A stretch of 64,000 bases of DNA from Calothrix sp. NIES-4101 (GTDB lineage: Bacteria; Cyanobacteriota; Cyanobacteriia; Cyanobacteriales; Nostocaceae): the NCBI GenBank assembly GCA_004296455.1, contig AP018280.1:1674001-1738000 (forward strand), written 5' to 3'. A program made the position numbers and the translations under genes. Positions within the stretch are counted from its first letter, which is position 1; the number at the start of each line of letters is the position of its first letter. Shown piece by piece: positions 45,596 through 56,261 of the stretch. A model generated the notes under the pieces. It searched no databases, was not told where the DNA came from, and saw nothing but the letters and a program-made list of their open reading frames with translations.

Positions 45596-45781
45596 ATGTC
45601 GAATACAACAACAACAAATGTCAACGCACCCGTAGTACAAGATCGTAATGCTTGGCGCTGGGGTTTTACTCCACAAGCAGAGATTTGGAATGGTCGTTTG
45701 GCTATGATTGGTTTTGTTTCTGCTGCTTTAATCGAACTGTTCTCCGGTAAAGGATTTTTACATTTCTGGGGTATTCTGTAG
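45596..45781 (+). CDS. high-light-inducible protein (Hli/SCP)
   Basis: A 61-residue one-helix protein of the chlorophyll a/b-binding family. The pigment motif [13 protein letters not shown] is at about residues 29-41 within a single membrane helix, with a disordered N-terminus. These thylakoid proteins bind chlorophyll and carotenoid and protect photosystem II assembly under strong light. HLR1-like sites upstream support high-light control by RpaB. A terminator follows at 45825. Confidence 0.93.
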   Translation: MSNTTTTNVNAPVVQDRNAWRWGFTPQAEIWNGRLAMIGFVSAALIELFSGKGFLHFWGIL

Positions 45782-45824
45782 ATTTTTGCAACGCTAATTT
45801 CATAAATACCTGATGTTGATATTT

Positions 45825-45862
45825 AAACCTGGGAAGAAATGTGCCAATCTTCTCAGGTTTTT
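45825..45862 (+). terminator. terminator of hli
   Basis: AAACCTGGGAAGA (45825-45837) pairs with TCTTCTCAGGTTT (45848-45860), one G-T mismatch, followed by T's. Confidence 0.75.
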
Positions 45863-46036
45863 CAGATTTATTGGATGCAAATTGTCAAGTTTTACAAATA
45901 TATAAAAAATAAAAACCTGAAAATGCTTTCACATTCGCAGGCTATAGATTATTTTTTATTGGTAGTGAATTAATAATTAAGATAACTAAAAATAGTATTC
46001 ATTAACTATCAATCTTTAGCCACTACTCATAAGTAT

Positions 46037-47209
46037 TTAGCGAATATATTCTTTCAAAACGCTGTTACGGTTCGGGTGACGTAACTTACGCAGTGCTTTG
46101 GCTTCAATTTGACGGATACGTTCACGGGTAACGTTGAAGATTTGACCGATTTCTTCCAGTGTCTTCATGCGACCATCATCTAAACCGTAACGCAAACGCA
46201 GTACATCACGTTCGCGAGGACTGAGACTGTCGAGAACTTTCTCTAAATCTTCACGAAGTAAATTCTTAGAAACTTGGTCTTCGGGAGTTTCACCATCAGA
46301 CTCAATAAAATCACCCAAACGTGAATCTTCTTCTTTACCAATAGGAGTTTCCAAGGAGATAGGTAATTGCGCTGATTTGGCAATAAACCTTAACTTCTCA
46401 ATGGTCATTTCCATCCGGGTAGCAATTTCTTCTTCTGTAGGTTTGCGACCCATTTCTTGGGAAAGCAACTTGGTTGTTTTCTTAATCCGTGATATAGTTT
46501 CGTACAGGTGTACTGGCAAGCGAATAGTACGAGATTGATCTGCGATCGCTCTTGTAATTGCCTGACGAATCCACCATGTTGCATATGTGGAAAATTTATA
46601 ACCTTTTTCGTGGTCGAATTTTTCAGCAGCGCGAATCAAACCCAAGCTACCTTCCTGAATTAAATCCTGGAAAGACAAACCACGATTCATATATTTCTTG
46701 GCAATTGAAACCACAAGGCGCAAGTTTGATTGCACCATTTTATCTTTTGCCCGACGACCGATATGCAAGCGATAGCGGAATTTCGGTAATTCATCCCCTA
46801 CTGCTTCTGCCCACTCGCTATCTCTGGGATCACGATCTAATTGCTGGCACAATTTTTCTCGAATTCTTTCTAATTCCAGTAAGTCGGCAATTTTACGTGC
46901 TAACTCAATTTCTTCATCCGCCCGAAGCAAGCGAATTCGACCAATTTCTTGTAAGTAAAGACGAATTGAATCTTCTGTATAATGCTTCTTCTTTGTTTGC
47001 GTCCGACGGCGAGATTTGGCGGCTTTTCCAGACTTAGCATCCTCCTCATCCGAGGATGGTTCTAAGAACTCATCCATTTCACCATCGTCGCCAAGCAGTA
47101 AGTCCTCTTCATCATCTATTAAGAGTGCTTCAAACTCGAAATCAGGCTGACTTCCAACTTCTAGTTCAGGCTGATAGATATTTTCGAGTACGTTGTTAGC
47201 CTGGTTCAT
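46037..47209 (-). CDS. sigA: principal RNA polymerase sigma factor SigA
   Basis: 390 residues of the group 1 sigma-70 family. An acidic N-terminus (about 25-60) is followed by region 1.2 ([20 protein letters not shown]), region 2 with the -10-binding sequence [20 protein letters not shown], region 3, and region 4 ending in [20 protein letters not shown]. All core-binding and promoter-contact regions are present. It directs housekeeping transcription. It has a very long upstream gap, which likely holds several promoters. Confidence 0.95.
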   Translation of the reverse strand: MNQANNVLENIYQPELEVGSQPDFEFEALLIDDEEDLLLGDDGEMDEFLEPSSDEEDAKSGKAAKSRRRTQTKKKHYTEDSIRLYLQEIGRIRLLRADEEIELARKIADLLELERIREKLCQQLDRDPRDSEWAEAVGDELPKFRYRLHIGRRAKDKMVQSNLRLVVSIAKKYMNRGLSFQDLIQEGSLGLIRAAEKFDHEKGYKFSTYATWWIRQAITRAIADQSRTIRLPVHLYETISRIKKTTKLLSQEMGRKPTEEEIATRMEMTIEKLRFIAKSAQLPISLETPIGKEEDSRLGDFIESDGETPEDQVSKNLLREDLEKVLDSLSPRERDVLRLRYGLDDGRMKTLEEIGQIFNVTRERIRQIEAKALRKLRHPNRNSVLKEYIR

Positions 47210-47600
47210 GCCGCGTTCCTCATGCTCCTTGCAGAATCAATTATGCTGTTTTAAGCTAGCTGACCTGTCATTACCCGGTAGGGATCTATGACTAATTTAA
47301 CCTAAGATATATTCGGAAGTTATACGTGTTGTCGGGATATAAAGTGGTAAAAATTTTACATTTTATACTCAACCACGTCTTTGGACTAACTACTAGTTAG
47401 TATTCAGTACTTCCTCAAGTTTCTATTGTGACTTTAATTGCTGCTACAAGTTCCATTTTGGTTCTGTGTTCTGCAATCAAAAAATCTCGATAGAACCTCT
47501 CCATCTGATGCAAGTGTAATTAAATGTTGCCAAGCAACATCAATTACAAATAAATAGCCAGTTACAGACTATTCTCGGTAGAAAAATTACTACTTCATGC

Positions 47601-47631
47601 AAAAAAATATCTTCCCAAGGGATATTTTTTT
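47601..47631. terminator. A/T-rich hairpin, terminator candidate
   Basis: AAAAAAATATC (47601-47611) pairs with GATATTTTTTT (47621-47631) around TTCCCAAGG. With T-runs on either strand it could stop transcription both ways, separating the sigA leader from whatever lies upstream. Confidence 0.55.
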
Positions 47632-49759
47632 GTCAAGGCTGTTTAGATTGTAGCCTGTTTCACAAAAATTGCACTGTTTTTGTGTAATATCCATGAAGTA
47701 ATTAAGTAAAGTAAAGCCTGTGTTACCAATAATAAATTTAATGCGATAGTCATACACTTGAATTGTGGCAAAAATTTGATGTAATCACAACGATATTGTT
47801 GTTACTTTCAAAGATTCCGTACACTTAAAATTCTGTCTGATTCAAGTAATTCTCCAAAGCACGATTTGTGTGGTAAGTGGGTATGTTCTGCTAACCGGGA
47901 GGGGAAGCCTTATTGCACTCATTTTTACACTGAAATGTATGGGTTTGTGAGTGGACAATTGTCATTTTCGTTGCTGGGGTTTACTCACTCATGGAATCTA
48001 CAGGGAAATTTAATTTAAATATGGGAAAGTGTTTTCCTCAATTTTTAGTTGCGAAACCGCATTATTACCCTTAACTATAGATGCCCTTGGTGAAGGTTCA
48101 CCCTGACTTACAGCTTCCCGCACTGGAATTTTGGCGCAATTTAGCTGAATCTGCCACAGGCACTTAATTTTGTTTGATGAGTCTTGTTTGCTTCAAGTGA
48201 CTCAACTTGAGATGTGCCAACAACCTTGGTTACATCATTTAAATTCGGATGGAATCCGCCCAATGGTAGATTCATTTAACTTTAGCTTATTTAATTTTAG
48301 TCGCACGCGAGCGTACTACTGAAATGTCACCCTTATGAGACTTGACAAACTGTTCTTATTGTATACAAAGTATTTTAATCAATTCAAAAGGGATTTAACA
48401 CTCAGGAGTAACAATATTAGCTCACCTAATACAAAAATGCATAGTGCGATCGCAAAATTTCCACGAAAAACCTAAATTTAAGAACCATTTTAGCGGTTTA
48501 GTGTCAAGACAACGATTGAAATTTTACATTTTTGCCACAGTTTTGGGCTTCTGGCGGTAGCGAGTAGGCAAGGAAGAATTTTTGTCGCATTTATTCCCTA
48601 GCAGCTATGGGGATGGAAAATGTTGACTCGGTTTCTACTAAAACTCGCTTTTCGCCAATTACACTTGCATGGGTTGAAACTGTAAATCCCACTGTTACAA
48701 CTGTTTTTTCTCTTTTAGTGACTCTTAGACTTCTCGGGTTGCTGTAAATATAGAACTAGAAAATAGAGTAGACGACTACATTGATGTTTCTTTCTCCAAT
48801 GTGTCTTTAAAGCATGGGCGCGTTTGAGCGAATAATGTTAATTTTTGTTGCGAGATTGGAACTCTGCTGGAATAAGGTGGAGAGATGTTAGTGAAGAGAG
48901 GATTCAAAAAAATATGATTGCCAAATTTGACTCAAAAAATATGAGAAAGTTTTGAAATATTCTCATGGGTGGTGAAAAAAGTTGGCGATCGCATTTAGTA
49001 TTGTTATTTTAAGGCTAAGAGTACTTCCGCAGTTTTAAGATTGTTTACAGTGGCACGGTTTCATCAATGCTGAGAATGAGACCTACTTATCAAGTTAGTA
49101 TTCAGGTTTCTCTCCATATCATGAAGCCGATTCTCATCAACAAACAAGATGACTATGGGAAATGTTGAAATTCAAAGAACTGGGTTCATTGAGTCTAGTG
49201 CTTGAGTCTAGCTTTCACGAAAGCTGGTTGGAGAAATTTTTTGAGGCAAAACTCAAGAACAAAAATCTTTGCCAACATAAATACTTGACCAAATTCAATC
49301 TGGAAAGGTAAACTACAAAGCAAGTAGTGGAACCAAAGTGGAACCAATAATTATGTTTACCCAGCAGCTATCTCTACAACTAGTTTCTAGCCTCCTACTT
49401 GGGCTAGTGCTGCTATGTATAAAAATTTAACTCTGATTACATAAAATTATTTCACGTACAAGCAATAATTATCGAAAAGAGTTTGAGTAGTAATTCCTCA
49501 TTCATCTTGAACATTGTTGATGCTTTTATGACTAGCGAATTAGTCTGTATATCAGCAGTTACAGTATTTTTCTCGGAAATAAAGAAATATTTCACGAATT
49601 GGGAAAATATTTAGGGACAACAATCATTAACCCCGAACATAAATTTTTGCGATCGCAATTTTGGAGAAATTCTCTAATTGCTATAGTTAGCTTCCCAGCG
49701 ATTATTCTCAAACCCAATAACTAATATCATGTTTGGCTAATTACTTACAATTAAAATTT

Positions 49760-49792
49760 CTCTGCGTCCCCGCGTCTTTAAGTCTCCGTGTC
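49760..49792. repeat. CTCCGTGTC-type short repeats
   Basis: Degenerate units CTCTGCGTC, CCCGCGTC and CTCCGTGTC in a row. This unit is a familiar interspersed repeat in cyanobacterial intergenic DNA. Confidence 0.5.
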
Positions 49793-50035
49793 AGTCTTAA
49801 TAAGTATTCAAGCGGACATAATATAACTCCTAATTTTTAGAGGTTTTATGCAATTTTATATAACATTCGAGGCATTGCTGCGACTATTTTCGGGTTGTCA
49901 GATGTGGATTTTGTGGCAACCTGGCAGCCCATTTGTAAATCTTCAAACTTTTGCGAATATTCCGCATATTTCTGATATTTTTGCCGCAATCCCTCAAACA
50001 AAAACACAACATGAAAAAATTAGGAAACAACGAAC

Positions 50036-51796
50036 GTGTTGACAAATCCAGAAAAGAAATATCGTCCCTTTGCAGCAATTAACTTAGCAAATCGCAATTG
50101 GGTAAATCAAATAATTTCCCATCCGCCAATTTGGTTGAGTACAGACTTACGTGATGGCAATCAAGCATTGATTGAACCAATGAACATTGAACAAAAATTA
50201 CTAATGTTCAATTTGTTAATTAAGATTGGTTTCCAAGAAATTGAAGTTGGTTTTCCTTCCGCTTCCCAAACCGACTTTGATTTTGTCAGATGTTTGATAG
50301 AACAGCAATTAATTCCCGATAATGTCAAAATTCAAGTTTTGACTCCCGCACGGGAAGAATTAATTTGTCGCAGTTTTGAAGCATTGAGGGGAGCAAAACA
50401 AGCAATTGTACATTTATATAATGCGACTTCACCAGTGTTTCGTCGTACTGTATTTAATTTAGATCAGCAAGGAACTGTTAATTTAGCAGTTACCGCCGCT
50501 AAATTATTTAAAGAACTGGCAGCAACTCAACCTGAAACCAACTGGCAATTTCAATATTCTCCCGAAACATTCACAGCAACCGAACTTGAATTTGCTAAAC
50601 TGATTTGCGATCGCGTTTTGGATATTTGGCAACCGACACCAGCAAGCAAAGCAATTATTAACCTCCCGGCAACAGTGGAAGTCTCAACACCAAATATATT
50701 TGCAGACCAAGTAGAATGGATGCATCGCCACATCAATCGTCGAGATAGCATAATTCTCTCTGTGCATACACACAATGATAGGGGTTGCGGGATTGCGGCG
50801 GCGGAAATGGCACAAATGGCAGGTGCAGAAAGAGTCGAAGGATGCTTGTTTGGCAATGGAGAACGTACTGGAAATGTCGATTTGGTGACATTAGCATTAA
50901 ATTTGTACACACAAGGGATTCATCCTGGTTTAGATTTCTCCGATATCAATGAAGTGGCGCGCATTGTTGAAGATTGTACCCAATTACCAATACATCCTCG
51001 TCATCCTTATGTAGGTGATTTAGTCTTCACTGCTTTTTCGGGTTCGCACCAAGACGCAATTAAAAAAGGTTTTGCAATTCAAAATCCTCATACATTCTGG
51101 GAAGTCCCGTATTTACCACTTGATCCCGCAGATGTTGGTCGTAGTTATGAATCGATTGTGCGGGTAAATAGTCAATCTGGCAAAGGGGGTATTACCTTTT
51201 TGCTGGAACGTGACTATGGTTTCACCTTGCCTCGCAGATTGCAAATCGAATTTAGTCGAGTTGTCCAAGGTGTTATGGATGCGAGTGGCAAAGAATTATC
51301 TGCCAGCGAAATTTGGCAATTATTCGAGCAAGAGTACTTAAAAGAAAGAGAATTGTTGAAATATATATCGCATCAATTGTACTTATCAGAAGATGGTACA
51401 CAAATGCTGTCTGCTCAATTACAAATAAGCGATCGCTATCTGACGATTCATGGTAAAGGAAATGGTCCAATTGATGCTTTTGTAATAGCTTTAACTACTC
51501 CCACCAGTAGTATTGAATTGGGTTTAGCCAGGGATTTAAATTTACAAATTCATCACTATGAAGAACATTCTCGTCATTTTGGTAGTAACGCAGATGCAGT
51601 GGCTTATGTCGAAATTACTAGCAATCTGGGGACAGAGACTTTACATGGTGTTGGCGTTCACTCTAATATTGTCACGGCTTCTTTAATGGCAATTACTAGT
51701 GCAGTCAATCGAGCCTTAGCAGCCAATAATGCATATATTGAACGAAAACAAATTAAACAATTCAATCATTCGGAAATTTGTCAAAAATTGACTTAA
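50036..51796 (+). CDS. leuA: 2-isopropylmalate synthase, long (type 2) form
   Basis: 586 residues. The HMGL-like TIM barrel (about 20-310) has the metal/catalytic motif [11 protein letters not shown] and the distal motif [22 protein letters not shown]-terminal allosteric LeuA dimer domain (about 430-570) follows, ending in [20 protein letters not shown]. It condenses acetyl-CoA with 2-oxoisovalerate, the first step of leucine synthesis, and should be inhibited by leucine. The start is GTG at 50036, next to [11 protein letters not shown], where relatives begin. A cyanobacterium usually also has a shorter LeuA, so this may be a second copy. Confidence 0.9.
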   Translation: MLTNPEKKYRPFAAINLANRNWVNQIISHPPIWLSTDLRDGNQALIEPMNIEQKLLMFNLLIKIGFQEIEVGFPSASQTDFDFVRCLIEQQLIPDNVKIQVLTPAREELICRSFEALRGAKQAIVHLYNATSPVFRRTVFNLDQQGTVNLAVTAAKLFKELAATQPETNWQFQYSPETFTATELEFAKLICDRVLDIWQPTPASKAIINLPATVEVSTPNIFADQVEWMHRHINRRDSIILSVHTHNDRGCGIAAAEMAQMAGAERVEGCLFGNGERTGNVDLVTLALNLYTQGIHPGLDFSDINEVARIVEDCTQLPIHPRHPYVGDLVFTAFSGSHQDAIKKGFAIQNPHTFWEVPYLPLDPADVGRSYESIVRVNSQSGKGGITFLLERDYGFTLPRRLQIEFSRVVQGVMDASGKELSASEIWQLFEQEYLKERELLKYISHQLYLSEDGTQMLSAQLQISDRYLTIHGKGNGPIDAFVIALTTPTSSIELGLARDLNLQIHHYEEHSRHFGSNADAVAYVEITSNLGTETLHGVGVHSNIVTASLMAITSAVNRALAANNAYIERKQIKQFNHSEICQKLT

Positions 51797-52131
51797 ATTA
51801 CACTCAATATGTGAGAATCTCGCATCTAAATTTTGACGGAGGATAAGCTCATAACCCTTTTGAGTCATTAGTTGAGATTACAAACTAGCACAAAACTGCG
51901 TCTGTAGTAGCAGGGCTAATTAGTGTTAACTCTGCTACCAAAGAGGTAAGTAGTTAAAAATTAAATTGTTTGAATTGTAGTTTAGATCACTTTATATTTA
52001 TTTATTGGTTTTAAAGAGTAGACGTAAAAGAAAAATTAATCAAATAAATTTTCCAAAAATGTTTTTACGGTGTCTTTGCTTGATATATTTGTAACTAACT
52101 TATTCCCTGTTAAAGATTCGGTTGAAAATGT
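51797..52131. other. gap upstream of the Crp-family gene
   Basis: About 335 bp, AT-rich. It presumably holds the promoter of the Crp-type regulator. No palindromic site could be assigned with confidence. Confidence 0.4.
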
Positions 52132-52719
52132 ATGTCTGCTATCTATCAATTCCCGGAAACCTCTGCCAAGGCTGCAATACAGGTATTTCCACGTCGTGCT
52201 TTAATCCCAACGGGGCAAAAAAATCTTTGGCATATCCAGAGCGGAATAGTAAGAACTATTACCTATCTTGAAGATGGAACTGTTGTGACTCTGGGCGTGT
52301 GGAGTGCAGGCGATGTTGTCGGAGATGCATTATCAGCAATAGAACCATATATCATTGAGTGCTTAAGTTCAGTTGAAGTTATACCATTTAGTTTGGGACA
52401 AAATCATCAATTAATAGAGACTTTAACCTCCCATATTGAGCAAACAGAAGAATTAATGGTAATTCGCAGTCAGAAAAGTATTGATGCGATGCTCATGAAA
52501 TTATTGGCATGGTTGGCGAAAAAGTTTGGTAAAAACATTGAAAAAGGAAAATTGATCGATTTACGTATTACTAATCAAGATATTGCTGATATGCTAGGCC
52601 CAACCCGCGTGACTATTTCCCGTGCTTTGACTCAACTGGAAGAACAAGGAGTTATCAAACGTCTTCCTTTGCACCGTATTGTATTATGTGAAGAAGAATT
52701 TTTGGGTTGTGCAAGTTGA
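52132..52719 (+). CDS. Crp/Fnr-family transcription regulator
   Basis: 195 residues. The N-terminal cyclic-nucleotide-binding fold (about 15-110) is short and lacks an obvious cAMP pocket Arg-Ser pair, so the ligand is uncertain. A long dimer helix leads to the Crp winged helix-turn-helix (about 145-185; TNQDIADMLGPTRVTISRAL, the recognition helix). It resembles nitrogen- or sulfur-linked cyanobacterial Crp proteins, but not NtcA itself. The ATG at 52132 is good. It is convergent with the methyltransferase gene. Confidence 0.82.
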   Translation: MSAIYQFPETSAKAAIQVFPRRALIPTGQKNLWHIQSGIVRTITYLEDGTVVTLGVWSAGDVVGDALSAIEPYIIECLSSVEVIPFSLGQNHQLIETLTSHIEQTEELMVIRSQKSIDAMLMKLLAWLAKKFGKNIEKGKLIDLRITNQDIADMLGPTRVTISRALTQLEEQGVIKRLPLHRIVLCEEEFLGCAS

Positions 52720-52724
52720 ATAAA

Positions 52725-53453
52725 TTATGGGTATGGGGGCACAGGAATCTCGTGTCCCTTTCTACTATGTCGAGCAACAAAAATTATGGAAGCAGGTTTT
52801 TGAGATTGACGATAAATTGGCTCTCGGCATTCTAAGATTGAAAAGTTGGAAGATATTAAAAGCTGAATCCATGTCTCTAGTTTGCGAAAGTACCAAGGAG
52901 ATGCTTCGACGAACTGAGAATTAAAGCCATTCCAAGATTCCTGTCGCCATCCATCAACATAAGGCTGTTCATGACAAGTTGTGGCTGTATGTAGTGTTTG
53001 TATAAACAATAAGCCATTATTTTTGAGTAATTTAGGAATTGAGTGAACTAAATTATCTACACTTGCCTCACCAAGCAACGAAAAATTGCAAACAACGGCA
53101 TCAAAATTTCTATCTTGATTAGTGGTGACTAAAATATCTTTAATTAAAATATCTTCATATGAACAGACTAAAAATTTGCCATTTCCCTGAGCCTTGGCAC
53201 TTGCAATTAGTCTGGGAACTGCATCTATACCAATAGCTTCTATTTCTAGGCGAGTGAGCTCGCGAGTTAACCAACCCTCTCCACATCCAATATCGAGAAC
53301 AAATTTGGGAGAATAACTCATAATTGCATCAATAATTGCCTGATTAGTGGCAGTTTTGCGACTTTCAATTTCTTCATTTTCAATCGCAGTTATCCATGCT
53401 GGGGCATTTTGATTCCAGCTACGAATCAGCGATTCATCATTCAGGTTTTGCAT
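52725..53453 (-). CDS. class I SAM-dependent methyltransferase
   Basis: About 242 residues. The SAM-binding motif I is FVLDIGCGEGWLTREL (about 53-68), followed by acidic motif II (IEAIGIDAVP) and motif IV-like DAVVCNFSLLG. The substrate is unknown; the fold fits small-molecule methyltransferases such as the UbiE/BioC type. ATG 53453 is preferred to TTG 53459. It is next to, but convergent with, the Crp gene. Confidence 0.8.
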   Translation of the reverse strand: MQNLNDESLIRSWNQNAPAWITAIENEEIESRKTATNQAIIDAIMSYSPKFVLDIGCGEGWLTRELTRLEIEAIGIDAVPRLIASAKAQGNGKFLVCSYEDILIKDILVTTNQDRNFDAVVCNFSLLGEASVDNLVHSIPKLLKNNGLLFIQTLHTATTCHEQPYVDGWRQESWNGFNSQFVEASPWYFRKLETWIQLLISSNFSILECREPIYRQSQKPASIIFVARHSRKGHEIPVPPYP

Positions 53454-53579
53454 TATCAAATCAGTTTCTTAAAACTAATTCAGATGGTGTGGAAATGAAG
53501 TAATTATTTATGTTTACTTTAACCTCTTCAAATCCATAATTATTTCCCATCTGTATTTATTTATTTTGTATGCTGTTAT

Positions 53580-54518
53580 TTAAAGATGAGTCTGGGTTGC
53601 TTTGAGGATATGGTAAGTAATCAATAGTTGGGTTAGTGCTAGTGGGTAACTTTGCAAAGTCTCGCCAGTAGTCCCAGAGATTTTACCAAGTTCGGGATTT
53701 GCTTCGCGATCGCATATACTCTTGAGATGGGGCATATCTGAACAAATAATCTGTTCTAACTTGTTCACTTGCTCTAATGTCGCATGACCATCCACTTCCA
53801 AAACATCGACGGGTTTACCCATATCTCGATCTAATTCCAAGCGAATTGCCGAACTCAAATTTCCATTTCCAGATGCTAAAATCTCCGTAAAATCAGGGTG
53901 GGGAATTGTCGGACGCAACACCAAACGCACGTTCAGATTCCCATTTACTTCTTCTAGTTCCGAACTTGGAGGATAAAAGCTGACAACAATATCAGACCAT
54001 TTTCTTTGAGGGCGAATATACGCCTCCGAATCAGGTTCGCGTTTCTCTAACTCTTGTAAGACTTGCTCTTCACTGTAACCTCGTTTCTGGGTATCACGTT
54101 TTACCTTCCACTTTGCCCGTAATTGTTCGGGAGGAGCCAGATACACTTTGATATCGTAGCAATCCCTTGCCCCACGAGTCGAATAGCCTAACAACCCCTC
54201 AATAATTACAAATTTACTAGGTTTAATATACTCTGGAGCTTCAAAAGTTCCTGTTTTGTGGCTGTAAATCGGTTTTAAAATTGGCTGTCCCATCCGCAGT
54301 TGCGATAGATGCTGCTGCATAATATCAAGATAGTTGCAGTCTGGGTGTAATGCTGTAATCCCTAATTCTGCCCGTGAAGTGCGATCATACCTATGATAAT
54401 CGTCAGTACAAATCACTGTCACATTTTCTACTCCGAGTACCTGAGCAATACCCTTTGTCAGAGTGGTTTTGCCCGCAGCACTATCACCAACAATACCAAG
54501 TATGATTGGACGGCTCAT
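53580..54518 (-). CDS. phosphoribulokinase paralogue
   Basis: About 312 residues of the phosphoribulokinase/uridine kinase family. The P-loop is GDSAAGKTTL (11-20), the substrate motifs CTDDYHRYDR and IIEGLLGY. The Calvin-cycle enzyme has a redox Cys in GDSGCGKST; here it is Ala, although the second Cys (VICTDDYH, Cys37) remains, so disulfide control by thioredoxin would be lost. The C-terminal part (about 200-312) also differs from Prk. It may phosphorylate ribulose 5-phosphate or another sugar. It is probably not the photosynthetic Prk. ATG 54518 is preferred to TTG 54530. Confidence 0.8.
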   Translation of the reverse strand: MSRPIILGIVGDSAAGKTTLTKGIAQVLGVENVTVICTDDYHRYDRTSRAELGITALHPDCNYLDIMQQHLSQLRMGQPILKPIYSHKTGTFEAPEYIKPSKFVIIEGLLGYSTRGARDCYDIKVYLAPPEQLRAKWKVKRDTQKRGYSEEQVLQELEKREPDSEAYIRPQRKWSDIVVSFYPPSSELEEVNGNLNVRLVLRPTIPHPDFTEILASGNGNLSSAIRLELDRDMGKPVDVLEVDGHATLEQVNKLEQIICSDMPHLKSICDREANPELGKISGTTGETLQSYPLALTQLLITYHILKATQTHL

Positions 54519-54530
54519 TAATACCCCCAA

Positions 54531-54863
54531 AAGAATGCAGAAAATGAAGTGATGAATTGTATTTTAGTTTACTAATTTTCGACAAAAATAAACATACCTC
54601 AATTAGTATGAAATTGCTAATTTAGCGATTATGTGACTAAAATTCTCTATTAAATCGCGGAGAATCAAGCATTTTTCGCTACTCGCAGTCTTTGTATATT
54701 TTTCTTGCTATTTAAATAAAGATTTACTAAGAAGAATTGATCTAGCTTTTAGATATAGAAAAACCCATAAATTGCTTTCGATACCTCAAAGTCTAAGTCA
54801 CAGATTTCCTCGTTACGAGCTTTCTAGAGATAAAAATGTTGCATTCGTAGTTTCTCCCGACTT
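54531..54863. other. gap upstream of the Prk paralogue
   Basis: About 330 bp of AT-rich DNA with the promoter of the Prk-like gene (minus strand). No gene or repeat recognised. Confidence 0.4.
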
Positions 54864-54873
54864 GCCAAAAAAT

Positions 54874-54896
54874 AACCCAGTGGCAAAAACTGGGTT
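54874..54896 (-). terminator. terminator of the small hypothetical gene
   Basis: On the minus strand AACCCAGT, loop TTTTTGCC-type, ACTGGGTT, then ATTTTTT. About 45 bp beyond the stop at 54939. Confidence 0.8.
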
Positions 54897-54938
54897 ACTT
54901 TATCTTGAAAATGAAGATACGGAAAAATACCTTAAGTG

Positions 54939-55187
54939 TTAAGCGTAATGATAATTCAAATATTCAAAAGCTGCTTGGGTTGAATTAAAACTACCAATGA
55001 CACGCGGGGCTATGCTGTGAGAATGTTTTTGAGAATTCCAAACTTTTAAATAGTAGCCAACAGTATCTGTTGTGTTCCACAGTTCATATTTGTAATTGCC
55101 ACTGATACCTTTCTTGACTAATGAATCCTCAAAACTTATATCTGGAGAATTAATTAAATTTAATGTTTCTAAAAAAGTTAGTATCAT
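54939..55187 (-). CDS. hypothetical small protein
   Basis: 82 residues, not recognised. It has a plausible mixed alpha/beta sequence (GNYKYELWNTTDTVGYYLKV; SFNSTQAAFEYLNYHYA at the C-terminus), no signal peptide and no membrane helix. The ATG at 55187, normal composition and its own terminator support a real gene. The function is unknown. Confidence 0.6.
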   Translation of the reverse strand: MILTFLETLNLINSPDISFEDSLVKKGISGNYKYELWNTTDTVGYYLKVWNSQKHSHSIAPRVIGSFNSTQAAFEYLNYHYA

Positions 55188-55493
55188 AGCGTTTTTTAAA
55201 TTCTACTAAAAAGATTTTACTTCTTTTGTCATAACTTTTTTCAGAATAAAAATTATAAATATTAGTTGTTTTTAAGGTGAAGCTATCTTGATTATTTAGC
55301 AACATCTAATGATTAAAATTTCAATATTTATACAGTTGCCTAATTTAAAAAAATGTTATGAGGCTCCAGAATTAAAAATACTTGCTGTTAAGCCGTTTAG
55401 GTAACAACGGATAAAGAAGTAAATTTAACGCAACAACATAAAAAAGTGCTACATTCAACAGTATTTCTCTGTAATTAATCATCAAACTCCCCA

Positions 55494-55928
55494 ATGCAAA
55501 CTATCCTTTTTCTTTGCACAGGTAACTACTACCGTAGTCGCTTTGCCGAACACTTATTCAATCACCTTGCACGTAAACAAGAACTAAATTGGCAAGCTGA
55601 TTCCCGTGGATTAGCCTTAGAACGTGGTAGCAAAAATATAGGGGCTATTTCCCACTATGCAGAATCAGCACTAGCAGCACATGGAATAAAATTACTCAAT
55701 CAAGAAAGATATCCTCAAGCTGCATTACTAGAAGATTTCCAAAAATTTACCAAAATAATTGCGATCGATAAATCTGAACACCATTTATTGATGCTAGAAA
55801 GATTTCCACAATGGGTAGATAATGTGGAGTATTGGCTAGTTCACGATATAGATAAAACTGCTGCCAATCAAGCTTTAGGACAAATTGAAATTCATATTAT
55901 GGGACTAATTGCAGAGTTGAAAGATTGA
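55494..55928 (+). CDS. low-molecular-weight phosphotyrosine phosphatase-like protein
   Basis: 144 residues of the LMW phosphatase/ArsC-like fold. The phosphate loop is CTGNYYRSR (Cys8-X5-Arg14), at the N-terminus as expected. The second conserved Asp may be in VHDIDKTAAN (about 120). The usual DP motif is not seen, so activity could be changed. It might act on phosphotyrosine or low-molecular-weight phosphates. The ATG at 55494 is good. It stands alone. Confidence 0.78.
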   Translation: MQTILFLCTGNYYRSRFAEHLFNHLARKQELNWQADSRGLALERGSKNIGAISHYAESALAAHGIKLLNQERYPQAALLEDFQKFTKIIAIDKSEHHLLMLERFPQWVDNVEYWLVHDIDKTAANQALGQIEIHIMGLIAELKD

Positions 55929-55976
55929 CATAATACCAAGTCAGGCTCATGAATAATTAATCCTAATTGATTAATG

Positions 55977-56154
55977 GGACTTAGACAAAAAGTAGCCTCA
56001 AAAAGCTATCAAATGTATATACAGAAAGACTTTGACATCAATTGACCTAGTTTCTTGATATATCTAGGGTTGGCGCATTTTTTAGCTTTTGATGTATTTT
56101 CTTTGTCCTGTATAGGCTTGAGCCTTGTTTTTGTCTCAAAAATGTTTAAGTCCC
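55977..56154. mobile_element. candidate MITE
   Basis: A non-coding 178-bp block. The left end GGGACTTAGACAAAAAG (55977) and the right end (inverted GGGACTTAAAC, at 56154) are similar inverted repeats. The inner parts (GACAAAAA, and GGCTC/GCCTC) also match inversely. TTAAT flanks both sides (55972-55976; 56156-56160), compatible with a target duplication. GGGACTTA-type ends are common in cyanobacterial insertion sequences. No transposase is inside. Confidence 0.4.
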
Positions 56155-56261
56155 GTTAATTATTCTTAGCATTAAATTAGAAGGTAAATATTAAAACAGA
56201 CTTTATATAAAACCTAGCAAATGAACTATAAACTCAAGACACAATGCTTCAACATCTGGGT

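Larger units (their letters stand above)
47210..49840. other. 2.6-kb gene-poor region upstream of sigA
   Basis: No frame of normal size or composition on either strand. Short protein-like pieces occur at about 48081-48167 (MPLVKVHPDLQLPALEFW...) and 48172-48321 (...CQQPWLHHLNSDGIRPMVDS), each ended by a stop. They could be remnants of a decayed gene. Also present are a hairpin (47601-47631), small inverted repeats (GACTA/TAGTC, 49530-49545; AGCTTTC/GAAAGCT near 49210) and a CTCCGTGTC-type repeat (49760-49792). The sigA promoters must lie at its left end. Confidence 0.5.

Noticed and set aside
46558-47037. 159-codon frame on the plus strand inside sigA
   Set aside because: It lies antisense to a fully conserved sigma factor, which explains the open frame. 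No ribosome-binding site or known family.
49848-50042. 64-codon frame just before leuA, possible leader peptide
   Set aside because: It overlaps the leuA start by 7 bp but is not rich in leucine and has no attenuator-like hairpins. Transcription attenuation of this type is not expected in cyanobacteria.
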